From Kingella oralis (lineage in GTDB: Bacteria; Pseudomonadota; Gammaproteobacteria; Burkholderiales; Neisseriaceae): 64,000 nt of DNA. Shown here piece after piece: positions 8,934-17,468 of this stretch; the stretch's first letter is position 1; the number at the start of each line of letters is the position of its first letter. Where the stretch lies: assembly GCF_014054985.1 (NCBI RefSeq), contig NZ_CP059569.1, forward strand, positions 620,001 through 684,000, read 5' to 3'. The position numbers and the translations under genes are program-made. The notes beneath the pieces were generated by a model. That model made no database searches, was not told the DNA's origin, and saw nothing but the letters and a program-made list of their open reading frames with translations.

Positions 8934-9444
8934 AACTACACTCCTTGCCGCCGCGCTTGCCCTAGGCAGCCTGAACGCCCATGCCCTAGAAAGCGACCGC
9001 CAGCAGCCCATCTCCATTGATGCCGACCAAGGCTCGTTGGACCAAAAAAACCAAGTAACCGTGTTCACCGGCAACGTCATCATCACGCAAGGCACGCTCA
9101 ATATGCGCGCCAACACCGTGCGCGTGGTGCAAGACCAAAACGGCAACCAAACCATGAATGCCCAAGGCAGCCCCGTTTACTTCCGCCAAGAGCTAGACAA
9201 CAACAAAGGCATCGCCGAAGGCTGGGGCGATAGAGCCGAATACGCCTCCGCCAACCACACCGTGAAACTGGTGGGCAACGCCAAAGTGCGCCGTGGCGGC
9301 GATGTTGCCACCGGCAACGCCATCAGCTACAACACGCAAACCGAGGTGTATACCGTGCTGGGCGGCAACGCCACAGGCAGCAAAAACAACCCGCGCGTGC
9401 ATATTGTTATCCAGCCCTCCACCGCCAAAACGGATAAAAAATAA
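8914..9444 (+). CDS. lptA: Periplasmic LPS-bridge protein LptA
   Basis: 176 residues with a signal peptide (MTSNALKTTLLAAALALG... cleaved near residue 25, AHA-L). The mature part has the OstA/LptA pattern PISIDADQGSLDQ, TVFTGNVIITQGTL and NMRANTVRV. LptA oligomers form the periplasmic bridge from LptC to LptD. The start overlaps the end of lptC by 20 bp. Its TAA stop coincides with the left TAA of a MITE-like insertion (9442-9607), so the natural lptA-lptB junction has been interrupted. The last residues TAKTDKK may be unchanged or altered by the insertion. Confidence 0.93.
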   Translation: MTSNALKTTLLAAALALGSLNAHALESDRQQPISIDADQGSLDQKNQVTVFTGNVIITQGTLNMRANTVRVVQDQNGNQTMNAQGSPVYFRQELDNNKGIAEGWGDRAEYASANHTVKLVGNAKVRRGGDVATGNAISYNTQTEVYTVLGGNATGSKNNPRVHIVIQPSTAKTDKK

Positions 9445-9607
9445 GAACCTATATTCACTATTTCCATAGATAGATTTGATGACATAAAAGCGTGGATACA
9501 AGGCAAAAAGCGCAGCAAGGTTGGACACCTTGCGAGCATTTTTAACGCAGTAGCCGCGTTTTTAGGGCATAAAAGATGCCTATGCGAATAGTGAATACAG
9601 GTTCTAA
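9442..9607. mobile_element. MITE-like element with 18 bp inverted ends and TAA duplication
   Basis: GAACCTATATTCACTATT at 9445-9462 is inverted at 9587-9604 as its complement with one mismatch. Both ends are bordered by TAA (9442-9444 and 9605-9607), consistent with a 3 bp TNA-type target duplication as made by some IS5-family transposases. The interior, about 125 bp, has no ORF. It separates lptA from lptB and supplies, or sits on, the lptA stop codon. The parent transposase is not in the window. Confidence 0.65.
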
Positions 9608-9847
9608 GCATAGGCAGCCTGAAAACGAATTCAGCGCGTTGGTGCGAAACGAAAATAGCCTTGCCAAATCGGTTTTCAGGCTGCCTTAACCAGTAGGATG
9701 CGCACCGTTTAGCAAGGTTGCATTTAATGGTGCGTGAGTGATACCGCACACCCTACATCGTTTCTTTATTTGTCCCACACTCTTTTCAGGCTGCCTCAGC
9801 CATCGCATCCCCCAAAGGCAGCCTAAAACCCACACCGAGCCAAAGTC
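9608..9847. other. lptA-lptB spacer with repeats
   Basis: Contains four DUS copies (near 9613, 9672, 9784, 9817) and a GTAGGATGCGCACCGTTTAG... / ...CGCACACCCTACA inverted repeat (about 9694-9760) related to the GTAGGGTGTGC family. No gene seen. lptB may need its own promoter because of this spacer and the MITE-like insert. Confidence 0.6.
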
Positions 9848-10582
9848 ATGCCCCAAAAAACCGCCCATCTCCATGTATCAGGCTTGCAAAAAGCCTTCAA
9901 AAAACGCCAAGTGGTAAAAAACTTCTCACTAGACATCCAAAGCGGCGAAGTCATCGGCTTGCTCGGGCCCAACGGCGCAGGCAAAACCACCAGCTTCTAC
10001 ATGATAGTCGGGCTGATTGCCGCCGATGCAGGCAGCATCACGCTCAACGGCGAAGAACTGCGCCACAGCCCCATCCACCAACGCGCCCAAGCAGGCATCG
10101 GCTATCTGCCGCAAGAAGCCTCCATCTTCCGCAAGATGACGGTGGAACAAAACATCCGCGCCATCCTAGAAATCCGCCTGCGCGATAAACACCAAATTGA
10201 AACCCAGCTCAACAAACTACTCGCCGATTTAAACATTGAACGCCTGCGCCACAGCCCCGCGCCCGCGCTATCGGGCGGGGAACGCCGCCGCGTAGAAATC
10301 GCCCGCGTGCTCGCCATGCAGCCGCGCTTTATCCTGCTGGACGAACCGTTTGCCGGCGTGGACCCCATCGCCGTGATAGACATCCAAAAAATCATCGAAT
10401 TTCTCAAAGAGCGCGGCATCGGCGTGCTGATTACCGACCACAACGTGCGCGAAACCCTGCGCATCTGCGACCGCGCCTACATCATCAGCGACGGCACCGT
10501 GCTTGCCACCGGCAAACCCGAAGAGCTGGTGAACAACGAACAAGTCCGCGCCGTTTACCTAGGCGAAAATTTTGATTACTGA
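9848..10582 (+). CDS. lptB: LPS export ABC transporter ATPase LptB
   Basis: 244 residues. Walker A GPNGAGKTT at 40-48, signature LSGGERRR, Walker B FILLDEPFAGVD and the switch His in LITDHNVRET are all present, and the signature and neighbouring VEIARVLAM are typical of LptB. It powers extraction of lipooligosaccharide by LptFG. It lies 18 bp before rpoN. The ribosome site is weak. The separation from lptA by 403 bp is unusual for the family and is explained by the repeat insertions. Confidence 0.96.
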   Translation: MPQKTAHLHVSGLQKAFKKRQVVKNFSLDIQSGEVIGLLGPNGAGKTTSFYMIVGLIAADAGSITLNGEELRHSPIHQRAQAGIGYLPQEASIFRKMTVEQNIRAILEIRLRDKHQIETQLNKLLADLNIERLRHSPAPALSGGERRRVEIARVLAMQPRFILLDEPFAGVDPIAVIDIQKIIEFLKERGIGVLITDHNVRETLRICDRAYIISDGTVLATGKPEELVNNEQVRAVYLGENFDY

Positions 10583-10599
10583 CAACCATAACAACCGCT

Positions 10600-11961
10600 A
10601 TGAGCAGCACCAACATCCAACTCAAACTCAGGCAAACCCAGCAGCTTAGCCAAAACATGCAGCAATCGCTGCGCGTTTTGCAAATGTCGGGTATTGAAAT
10701 CGAGCGCGAAGTGGAAGACTGGCTGGCGGACAACCCTTTGCTTGACCGCGTAGAGCAGCCTGAAAAAACCTACGAGCCGCCCCAAACCACCGCAGACATC
10801 GCCAAACGCGGCGTGAGCTTGGATGACGACGACAGCAGCGCGTGGGAAAACCTCGCCCAAGAAGAAACGCTCAACGCCTATCTGCATAAACAAGTTGCCG
10901 AACACCCGCTCACCCCATCCGAAGCCGCCCGCGTGCATATTCTGATTGATTTTTTGGACGACAAAGGCTATCTCACCGAATCCATAGAAGAAATCATAGA
11001 ACACACCCCGCTGGAATGGATGCTGGAAGAAGACGACATGGAAATCGCGCTGGAACACCTGCGCGCGTTTGACCCCGCAGGCATCGCCACCCCCGATTTA
11101 ACCCAATCGCTGCTCTATCAGCTTGACCGCCTGCCGCTATCCGAAGCACGCCGTTGCGCCGCGCAAATCATCACCCGCCATCTAGACCAAATCACCCAAA
11201 ACACGCCCAAAAATCTCAACCGATTCAGCAAATTGCTGCCCGAATACAGCGAAACCGTGTTGCGCGACGCGCTGGAAATCATCACCAACCTGCGTCCCTA
11301 TCCCTCTTACGGCTTTGCCAGCGAAGAACCCACCCAATACGTTCGCCCCGATGTGTTCGTGCAAAAGAACGACAAGGGCGAGTGGTATGCCATCAGCAAC
11401 GAAGAATCGCTGCCGCAAATCAAAATCAACACCGAAATCATCGAAGCCCTACAAGAAGAAAGCAACCTAGACCCGATTTGGCGCGAAAAAATCAACGGCG
11501 CAAAACAAAAAATAGATATGCTGCAACAGCGCAAAAGCACCATCTTGCGCGTTGCCGAATACATCCTTGCCCATCAACAAGACTTCTTCTATTTTGGCGA
11601 GATAGGCTTAGTGCCCATGCTGCTTAAAGACTGCGCCAAGCATCTTGAACTCGCCGAATCCACCATCTCCCGCGCCGTGAGCAACAAGTATCTGGCTTGC
11701 CCGCAAGGATTATTTGCGCTGCGCTATTTTTTCAGCCAAAATGCAGCCATCAACGACAGCGAAACAGGCAACGCCATCAGCGCCAACGCCATCAAATCCG
11801 TGATTGCGCAAATCGTTGAACATGAAGACAAAACGAAGCCCCACAGCGATTGCTCACTGCATCGCTTGCTGCAACAGCAAGGCATCAACATCGCGCGGCG
11901 CACGGTTGCCAAATACCGTGAACAACTGGGCATCCCCACCGTGCAACAACGCCGAGAATAA
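10600..11961 (+). CDS. rpoN: RNA polymerase sigma-54 factor
   Basis: 453 residues. Region I is Gln/Leu rich (residues 1-50: LKLRQTQQLSQNMQQSLRVL). The core-binding domain follows, and the C-terminal RpoN box ARRTVAKYRE is at about 432-441. All parts needed for a working sigma-54 are present; rpoN of some Neisseria species is described as degenerate, and this one is not. Sigma-54 directs transcription from -24/-12 promoters with an activator ATPase. A short GC stem (11984-12000) followed by TTC lies after the stop. Confidence 0.95.
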   Translation: MSSTNIQLKLRQTQQLSQNMQQSLRVLQMSGIEIEREVEDWLADNPLLDRVEQPEKTYEPPQTTADIAKRGVSLDDDDSSAWENLAQEETLNAYLHKQVAEHPLTPSEAARVHILIDFLDDKGYLTESIEEIIEHTPLEWMLEEDDMEIALEHLRAFDPAGIATPDLTQSLLYQLDRLPLSEARRCAAQIITRHLDQITQNTPKNLNRFSKLLPEYSETVLRDALEIITNLRPYPSYGFASEEPTQYVRPDVFVQKNDKGEWYAISNEESLPQIKINTEIIEALQEESNLDPIWREKINGAKQKIDMLQQRKSTILRVAEYILAHQQDFFYFGEIGLVPMLLKDCAKHLELAESTISRAVSNKYLACPQGLFALRYFFSQNAAINDSETGNAISANAIKSVIAQIVEHEDKTKPHSDCSLHRLLQQQGINIARRTVAKYREQLGIPTVQQRRE

Positions 11962-12043
11962 TTGAGTTTCTTTTGCGCTTGGCAACGCCCCAGCGGCGTT
12001 TTCAGGCTGCCTTTTCTAACCACTCTGGATAAGGAGTTGCATT

Positions 12044-12337
12044 ATGAATCTGAAAATCACTGGTCTCAATTTTGATGTTACCGAAGCCATCAAAGCGCGC
12101 GTAACCGAGAAATTAGAACGCATCGCCCGCCACACCGACGGCATGATTTCGGCAACGATTACGCTTTCTGTGGAGAAAGTGCAAAGCAAAGCCGCCGCGC
12201 AAGTGCATTTGGCCGGTAAGGATTTTCATGTGGAGGCATCGGAAAACGGCGACAATATGTATGCGGCGATTGACAATATGGCGGATAAATTAGACCGCGC
12301 GTTGCTGCAATATAAAGAGAAAGCGCAAAACCGTTGA
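12044..12337 (+). CDS. hpf: Short-form ribosome hibernation promoting factor (HPF/YhbH)
   Basis: 97 residues, beta-alpha-beta-beta-beta-alpha fold of the S30AE family (MNLKITGLNFDVTEAIKARV opens it). The length shows the short form, which works in 100S dimer formation; the dimerising C-terminal domain of long HPF is missing. AAGGAG precedes the ATG. Placement directly after rpoN is a widely conserved neighbourhood. A strong terminator follows. Confidence 0.94.
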   Translation: MNLKITGLNFDVTEAIKARVTEKLERIARHTDGMISATITLSVEKVQSKAAAQVHLAGKDFHVEASENGDNMYAAIDNMADKLDRALLQYKEKAQNR

Positions 12338-12353
12338 GTTTTTGGGAATTGAG

Positions 12354-12389
12354 AAAGACCGAGCGAGTGAGTTTGCTCGGTCTTTTTTT
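12354..12389 (+). terminator. Rho-independent terminator of hpf
   Basis: AAAGACCGAGC at 12354-12364 pairs with GCTCGGTCTTT at 12375-12385 (11 bp), followed by a T run. Confidence 0.92.
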
Positions 12390-12488
12390 GGGTTTAGCTT
12401 CGCTGAACTTCGTTTCAGGCTGCCTTTGGGGAAACAGCAGAGGCAGCCTGAAAACCATTATTTGTGATGGGGTTGTTTGCCATCCGTT

Positions 12489-12563
12489 GTAGGGTGTGCA
12501 GCTTGGCTGCGCACGCTGTTTGTTGCGTTTCAACTGCGTGCGTACCTGCGGTACACACCCTAC
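12489..12563. repeat. GTAGGGTGTGC-family inverted repeat
   Basis: GTAGGGTGTGCAGC at the left is inverted as GTACACACCCTAC at the right, around an interior that itself has GCTGCGCACGC and GTGCGTACC words. Related sequences lie near 7269 (one arm), 9694-9760 (both arms) and 46950-46985 (diverged). It is bracketed by two DUS pairs (12413-12452 and 12570-12608). No coding content. Confidence 0.6.
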
Positions 12564-12620
12564 GCCTAAGGCAGCCTGAAAACACAATTTAGCGTTTTCA
12601 GGCTGCCTCAATCGCTCTGC

Positions 12621-14405
12621 CTACTTGATTGCCAGCAGTTGCACAATCAACAGGGAGAGGCGTTTGCGTTCGTCTGGGCTGATGTCGGGCTGGGTGAGGC
12701 GGTGTTTGAGTTGGCTGATTTGGTGGTTTTTGAGCTCGGTGATGAGTTTGGCGATGCCGTCTTGAAACTCTTGTTGTTTTTCGGGGCTGCTGTCGGTGAG
12801 GTCTTCTTGGTTTTGTAGGGCGTGGCGGAAGATGTGGTCTATGGTGGTGGCAAAGGGGGTGGCGCGGAAGTGTTCTATGGCTTGGGCGGCGGTCATGCTG
12901 GGGTGGCTGCGGTAGCTGTGGGCGAGGGCGAGCAGGCAGGCGATGTCGCCCCCTGCGGGCAGGTAGTCGGGGATGGCGACGTGTTCCGCCCATTGGGGGT
13001 TGAGCAGTAGGGTGCGGATTTGGCGTTGCACGAGGGTGGTGGTTTCAGGCTGCCTGAAACTTTCGCGCGGGAGGGTGTAGCGTTTGGCGGCAACATGGCG
13101 TTGCGGGGCGGCTTGCCCCATCAGATAGGCGAGATTGGTGGGGTCTATGCCTGTTTGCTCGCTGAGATTTTGTTTGAGCAGGTAGGCTAGGGTGGGGGCT
13201 TGGGTGATTTGGGCGAGATGAGGGGCGGCGCGTTTGACCAGCTCGGCTTTGCCTTCTTGGCTGGTGAGGTCCAAACCAGCGGTGAGCGCGTCCCAAAAGT
13301 ATTGAGACAGGGGGCGGCTTTGGTGCAACAGTGCTTCTTCAAAGCGTTCTTTGCCAAATTGGCGCACGAAGCTGTCGGGGTCGTGTTCGGCGGGCAGGAA
13401 GAGAAAATGTAGGCTTTTGCCGTCTTTGAGCTGGGGCAGGGCGTTTTCTAGCGCGCGCCATGCGGCTTTTTGCCCTGCTGCGTCGCCGTCAAAGCAGAAA
13501 TAGATGTTGTCGGTTTGGCGAAACAGGATTTTGATGTGTTCGGCGGTGGTGGCGGTGCCGAGTGCGGCGACGGCGTATCCGATGCCGTATTGGGCGAGGG
13601 CAACGGTGTCCATGTAGCCTTCCACCACGAGGATGCGCCCTGCGTCTTTGATGGCTTGGCGGGCTTCGTATAGCCCGTATAGGTTTTTGCCTTTGTCAAA
13701 CAGGGGGGTGTCGGGGGAATTGAGGTACTTGGGTTTGCTGTCATCTAATACGCGCCCGCCAAAGCCGATGATGCTGCCTGAAATGTTGCGGATGGGGAAC
13801 ATCAGGCGGTGGCGGAAGCGGTCGTATTGCTTGCCGTCTTGGTCGATGACCATGCCGCTGGCGATGAGTTCGCCGTTGGGATAGGGCTGGAACACTTGAG
13901 CGAGCGGTGTCCAGCCGTCGGGGGCGTAGCCGATGCCGTAGCGGGCGATGATTTCGGGCGACAGACCGCGCCCTGTGGCATAGGCTTGGGCGGCGGCGGA
14001 AAGCGGCAGCTGTTGCGCGTAAAAGGTGGCGGCGGCTTGCACGGCGGTTTCCAGCGTTTGCTGCTGCTGTTTGCGTGCGGCGCGTTCGGCGGCGTTTTCA
14101 GGCTGCGTGTTGCTGTCGTGTGGCACGCTCATGCCTACGCGGTCGGCAAGCTGTTGCACAGCTTCGGGGAAGGTGAGCCCTTGGTGTTCCATGATGAAGC
14201 CGATGGCGGAGCCGTGTGCGCCGCAGCCGAAGCAGTGGTAAAACTGTTTGCTGGGGCTGACGGAGAAGCTGGGGGATTTTTCTTTGTGAAACGGGCAGCA
14301 CGCCATGTAGTTTGCGCCGCTTTTTTTGAGCGGGACGTAGTGGTCGATGATGTCTACGATGTCGGTTTTGGCGAGCAGGTCGTCGATAAAGCTGGATGGA
14401 ATCAT
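12621..14405 (-). CDS. dnaG: DNA primase
   Basis: 594 residues. The N-terminal CHC2 zinc finger uses Cys37, His40, Cys58 and Cys61 (CPFHKEKSPSF and HCFGCGAHG). The Toprim core shows EGYMDTVALAQYGIG and the acidic FCFDGDAAGQKA. The C-terminal DnaB-interaction domain follows. It makes RNA primers at the replication fork. It is not in the usual rpsU-dnaG-rpoD operon. Two DnaA-box-like 9-mers lie about 200 bp upstream of the start. The ribosome site before ATG 14405 is weak, but the N-terminus aligns with the family. Confidence 0.96.
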   Translation of the reverse strand: MIPSSFIDDLLAKTDIVDIIDHYVPLKKSGANYMACCPFHKEKSPSFSVSPSKQFYHCFGCGAHGSAIGFIMEHQGLTFPEAVQQLADRVGMSVPHDSNTQPENAAERAARKQQQQTLETAVQAAATFYAQQLPLSAAAQAYATGRGLSPEIIARYGIGYAPDGWTPLAQVFQPYPNGELIASGMVIDQDGKQYDRFRHRLMFPIRNISGSIIGFGGRVLDDSKPKYLNSPDTPLFDKGKNLYGLYEARQAIKDAGRILVVEGYMDTVALAQYGIGYAVAALGTATTAEHIKILFRQTDNIYFCFDGDAAGQKAAWRALENALPQLKDGKSLHFLFLPAEHDPDSFVRQFGKERFEEALLHQSRPLSQYFWDALTAGLDLTSQEGKAELVKRAAPHLAQITQAPTLAYLLKQNLSEQTGIDPTNLAYLMGQAAPQRHVAAKRYTLPRESFRQPETTTLVQRQIRTLLLNPQWAEHVAIPDYLPAGGDIACLLALAHSYRSHPSMTAAQAIEHFRATPFATTIDHIFRHALQNQEDLTDSSPEKQQEFQDGIAKLITELKNHQISQLKHRLTQPDISPDERKRLSLLIVQLLAIK

Positions 14406-14446
14406 GGGGATGGGATTTTGTTGGGGTGAGGCAGCCTGAAAACCAA

Positions 14447-14533
14447 GTGGAGCGGCGACGGCTCGTTGCCAAATGGTGTGTTTAACGGGGCTTTATGGAT
14501 TGGCAAGATGTCGGCGAGCCGCCGACGTTCCAT
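14447..14533. repeat. REPIN-like element, copy A
   Basis: GTGGAGCGGCGACGGCTCG at the left and a matching inverted arm ending in GACGTTCCAT at the right enclose about 30 bases. It is flanked by inward and outward DUS copies. The same architecture recurs at 15621-15702, 47072-47158, 56301-56391 and 59645-59732. Confidence 0.65.
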
Positions 14534-14601
14534 TTTCAGGCTGCCTAATGATGGGCAGGATGGTTTGGTGGATACGCCGCAATCGCCCACAGGGTTTGTG
14601 T

Positions 14602-14628
14602 TTTTCCACAGGGATAATGTGTGGATAA
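14602..14628. promoter_or_regulatory. Pair of DnaA-box-like sites upstream of dnaG
   Basis: TTTTCCACA at 14602-14610 (one mismatch) and TGTGGATAA at 14620-14628, the exact complement of the consensus TTATCCACA, face each other 9 bp apart, about 200 bp upstream of the dnaG start. This could couple primase expression to DnaA. No cluster large enough for an origin is present. Confidence 0.45.
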
Positions 14629-14754
14629 GTGATATAGCGTGTTGATTGGGCGGGAAGATTTGGCGTTGCTTAAATTTTGAGCAAGGTTGTTCAAAGGGTT
14701 TTCAGGCTGCCTGATGGTTGAGGCAGCCTGAAATACTATTGGTCGCGTGAAATA

Positions 14755-15519
14755 CTATTGGTCAAGTTTTTTGGCAAACAGCACATAGCCCAGCATCAGC
14801 AGGGTAACGATGATTTGCGCGTATAAGCCGATGCCGTAGCTAAGGACTTCATGCGGCGTGCCCAGCCGTTCAAAGTAGGGTTTGAGGCGCAGGTAGTATT
14901 GCGCGTGTATCAGCAGGGCGAATAGGGCGGCCAGCATCAGCTCGGTGTAGGCGGTGGGTTTTTCCTGCTTGTCGTCGAGCCAGACTTTGGCGGCGGTGGC
15001 GGCGAAGATGATGGTGTTCACCCATGCCAGCAGGCGGAAGCTGAGCGATGCGCCCACATAGCTTTTGAGCGGGGTGTTCGCCCACGGCAGCAGCCATGTG
15101 AGGATGGCGAGGGCGCAGAGGGCGAGGACGATGTTGCGCGTGGACAGCAGCGGGGCGCGGTTGGACGGGGCGAGGGCGCGGCGGGCGGATTGCGCTTGTT
15201 TTTGCGGCCGGCGGGGCGAGGGGTTTTGCGCGGGGCGTTGTTGGGTGGAACGTTGCGGCGGCTGGGCTTGCGATTGGGCAGGCTGACGGTTGGCGGCTTG
15301 CGCGGGGGCTTTGGGCTTGGGTTGGAAAAATGCGGGGTCGGCTTGGCGCAAGGCGGCATCGTAGGCGCGGCGTTTTTCGCTGTTGTATAGGGTGTCGCGG
15401 ATTTCGTGCAGGATTTCAATCGGCACTTTGCCGCTTTGGGCGGCGAGTTTGAGCTGGTTTTGGATTTCGGTGAGGCCGGCGGTGGAGGGGAGGCAGAGAA
15501 ATTTGTAGTAATTGTTCAT
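14755..15519 (-). CDS. Membrane protein with degenerate J-domain-like N-terminus
   Basis: 254 residues, function unknown. Residues 1-60 (YYKFLCLPSTAGLTEIQNQL ... EIRDTLYNSEKRRAYDAAL) resemble helices I, II and IV of a DnaJ domain, but the HPD tripeptide needed to stimulate Hsp70 is missing. A Gln/Pro/Ala-rich linker (about 65-120) follows, then four hydrophobic segments between about 128 and 250. It may be a membrane-anchored J-like protein that no longer drives DnaK, or a domain of different function. It is flanked by REPIN-like copies and has no obvious operon partner. Confidence 0.7.
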   Translation of the reverse strand: MNNYYKFLCLPSTAGLTEIQNQLKLAAQSGKVPIEILHEIRDTLYNSEKRRAYDAALRQADPAFFQPKPKAPAQAANRQPAQSQAQPPQRSTQQRPAQNPSPRRPQKQAQSARRALAPSNRAPLLSTRNIVLALCALAILTWLLPWANTPLKSYVGASLSFRLLAWVNTIIFAATAAKVWLDDKQEKPTAYTELMLAALFALLIHAQYYLRLKPYFERLGTPHEVLSYGIGLYAQIIVTLLMLGYVLFAKKLDQ

Positions 15520-15620
15520 GGGTTTCCTTTGGGATAGATGGGGTTGGGGCGGGGCGGTGGTTTGTCTGAAGCAGCCTGAAAACGGGTTTCAGGCTGCAAT
15601 CTTTGTAAAACCTGCAACTA

Positions 15621-15702
15621 ATGGAGCGCGGCTCGCCAACATTTTGGCAAACCCGTAATACGATGTTGGATGCCATTTGGCGGCGAGCCACCGCCGTTCC
15701 AT
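15621..15702. repeat. REPIN-like element, copy B
   Basis: ATGGAGCGCGGCTCGCCAACAT at the left and CATTTGGCGGCGAGCC...CCGTTCCAT at the right are inverted relative to each other. A shared outer segment (TTTGTAAAACCTGCAAC at about 15601) also precedes copies D and E, so the mobile or copied unit is probably longer than the paired arms. Confidence 0.65.
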
Positions 15703-15748
15703 TTTAGGTTTCAGGCTGCCGATTATTGTGCAACGCCGCGCGATGTTT

Positions 15749-16399
15749 TTACCGATAGCGCACGTTTTCGGCGGCATCGATGTGGATTTTGCCTGCGCTT
15801 TGCAGTTCGGCAAGCATTTCTTGTGCAAGTTCAGGGTTGCTGCGCTCGGTGAGCAGGCGCAGGAGGTCTTGTTTTTTCTTGGGATGGTTTTTTTTCAGCA
15901 GGGCGAGGGCGGTGGCGATAAGGGCGGATTCTGCGCCGGCGGGCGGCGCGCTCGGGATGATTTGGGCAACGGCCTGCTGCACGGTTTGGGCGGTGTATTC
16001 AATCAGCCGTTGTTCGCTTGGGGCCTCGCCGAACGGGTTTTCAGGCTGCCTTGCTTGTTTGAGAAATCGGCGGACGGCTTTGCCGAGCTTTTTCTTGTGC
16101 AACAGGCGGGCTTGGGGGTATTTGATTTGCAGTTGGTGCAGATAGGGGCGCAGTTTTTTGCGCGGGGACACGATGGCGATTTGCGCTTGCGGCTGGTGTT
16201 GCAGGATGTCGGCGGCGGCTTGGGCGATGCTGCGGGCGGCTTTTTTGCGCGGCAGAACGTAGATGCCGTGCGGTTCTTCGGGGGTAATCATGCGTTTGGC
16301 GGCTTTGAAGGTGGCGAATAAGCCGACTTTGGCGTGGGCAAAGGGGATTTTGCGTTTGGGCGCGGGAGATTTGGCGAGGTCTAGCAGGAGGTGGGGCAT
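15749..16399 (-). CDS. Probable PIN/NYN-like protein with degenerate active site
   Basis: 216 residues, function unknown. The layout resembles a family of small bacterial PIN-like proteins: an opening strand MPHLLLDL, a central helix-strand unit (AAADILQHQPQAQIAIVSPRKKLRPYLHQL) and a C-terminal winged-helix-like block (KKKQDLLRLLTERSNPELAQEMLAEL...GKIHI). The acidic residues expected in the nuclease (in the first strand and after IVS) are mostly replaced by Lys/Pro, so catalysis is doubtful. The protein is very basic, which suits RNA or DNA binding. The family assignment is an inference from pattern only. Confidence 0.55.
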   Translation of the reverse strand: MPHLLLDLAKSPAPKRKIPFAHAKVGLFATFKAAKRMITPEEPHGIYVLPRKKAARSIAQAAADILQHQPQAQIAIVSPRKKLRPYLHQLQIKYPQARLLHKKKLGKAVRRFLKQARQPENPFGEAPSEQRLIEYTAQTVQQAVAQIIPSAPPAGAESALIATALALLKKNHPKKKQDLLRLLTERSNPELAQEMLAELQSAGKIHIDAAENVRYR

Positions 16400-16618
16400 G
16401 GTGGGACTCCTTGTTTATGGGGGGTAATCTTTATCGGGATGTATGGGGGTGGGCAGCCTGAAAAGGGGTTGGGGTTTTGTGCTTGACAGTCAGGCAGCCT
16501 GAAACCGCAGTTTAACTAATTGGCACCATGCTGTTTTATGCGCCATTGGGCGAGGAGCCGTTGCCGCGTTAGGCGTTGGGCAACGGTTTTCAGGCTGCCT
16601 CAATGGATTTGCGCGCGG

Positions 16619-17266
16619 CTAGCTTTGAACTGCGCGGGCAAACGTTTCCACAATGGGGTTGAGCAGGGCGTATTTGGTTTTGAGCGCGGCTTTGTTCACA
16701 ATCAGGCGGCTGGATATGTTTGCGATGTGTTCCACGGCTTCCAGGTTGTTGGCTTTGAGCGTGTTGCCGGTGGAAACCAAATCGACAATGCAGTCGCTCA
16801 ATCCCACCAGCGGGGCGAGTTCCATGGAGCCGTAGAGTTTGATGATGTCCACGTGCACGCCTTTGGCGGCGAAGTGTTCGGCGGCGATGCTGGGGTATTT
16901 GGTGGCGACGCGCAGGCGTTTGCCTGCTTGCGAGGCGTGGGCGTAATCAAAGCCTTTTTGCACGGCAACCATCATGCGGCATTGGGCGATGTTGAGGTCT
17001 AGCGGTTGGCATAGACCTTCGCCGCCGTGTTCAATCAGCACGTCTTTGCCGGCAATGCCCAAGTCGGCCGCGCCGTATTGCACATAGGTGGGCACGTCGC
17101 TGGCGCGCACGATAACGAGGCGGATGTTGGGGTGGTTGGTGGGGATGATGAGTTTGCGCGAGTTTTCGGGGGCTTCGCTAGGCACAATGCCTGCGGCGGC
17201 GAGCAGGGGCAGGGTTTCTTCGAAGATGCGGCCTTTGGATAGGGCGATGGTGAGCTGTTGCGGCAT
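16619..17266 (-). CDS. hisG: ATP phosphoribosyltransferase, short form
   Basis: 215 residues from the ATG at 17266. The open frame extends further upstream but the family starts at MPQQLTIALSKGRIFEETLP. The PRPP-binding segment DLVSTGNTLKAN is near residues 160-171. HisG catalyses the first step of histidine synthesis. The C-terminal regulatory ACT-like domain of long HisG is absent, so this form would need HisZ as partner; hisZ is not in the window. It stands alone, not in a his operon. Confidence 0.93.
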   Translation of the reverse strand: MPQQLTIALSKGRIFEETLPLLAAAGIVPSEAPENSRKLIIPTNHPNIRLVIVRASDVPTYVQYGAADLGIAGKDVLIEHGGEGLCQPLDLNIAQCRMMVAVQKGFDYAHASQAGKRLRVATKYPSIAAEHFAAKGVHVDIIKLYGSMELAPLVGLSDCIVDLVSTGNTLKANNLEAVEHIANISSRLIVNKAALKTKYALLNPIVETFARAVQS

Positions 17267-17439
17267 GGTGGTCTTTCGGGGCTTGATGGCGGCGTGCAAA
17301 TGGATTGGGGTTTTGCTGCCATGCGCTTTATTCGTTTTGGCTGCGCTGAAATTTGTTACGCTCGTTTTAGCTTCGCTAAAACCCGTTGCTCTTGTTTTCA
17401 GGCTGCCTTTGGCGGGGATTGGGCAGCCTGAAATCAGGC

Positions 17440-17464
17440 AAAAAGGGCGTGTGTGAACGCCCTT
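17440..17464 (-). terminator. Terminator of the SCO1-like gene
   Basis: On the minus strand AAGGGCGT pairs with ACGCCCTT (plus 17457-17464 and 17443-17450) followed by a T run, 5 bp after the stop codon. Confidence 0.85.
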
Positions 17465-17468
17465 GTGG

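Noticed and set aside
16520..17002. Plus-strand ORF opposite hisG
   Set aside because: Fully overlaps the conserved hisG and has no family features.
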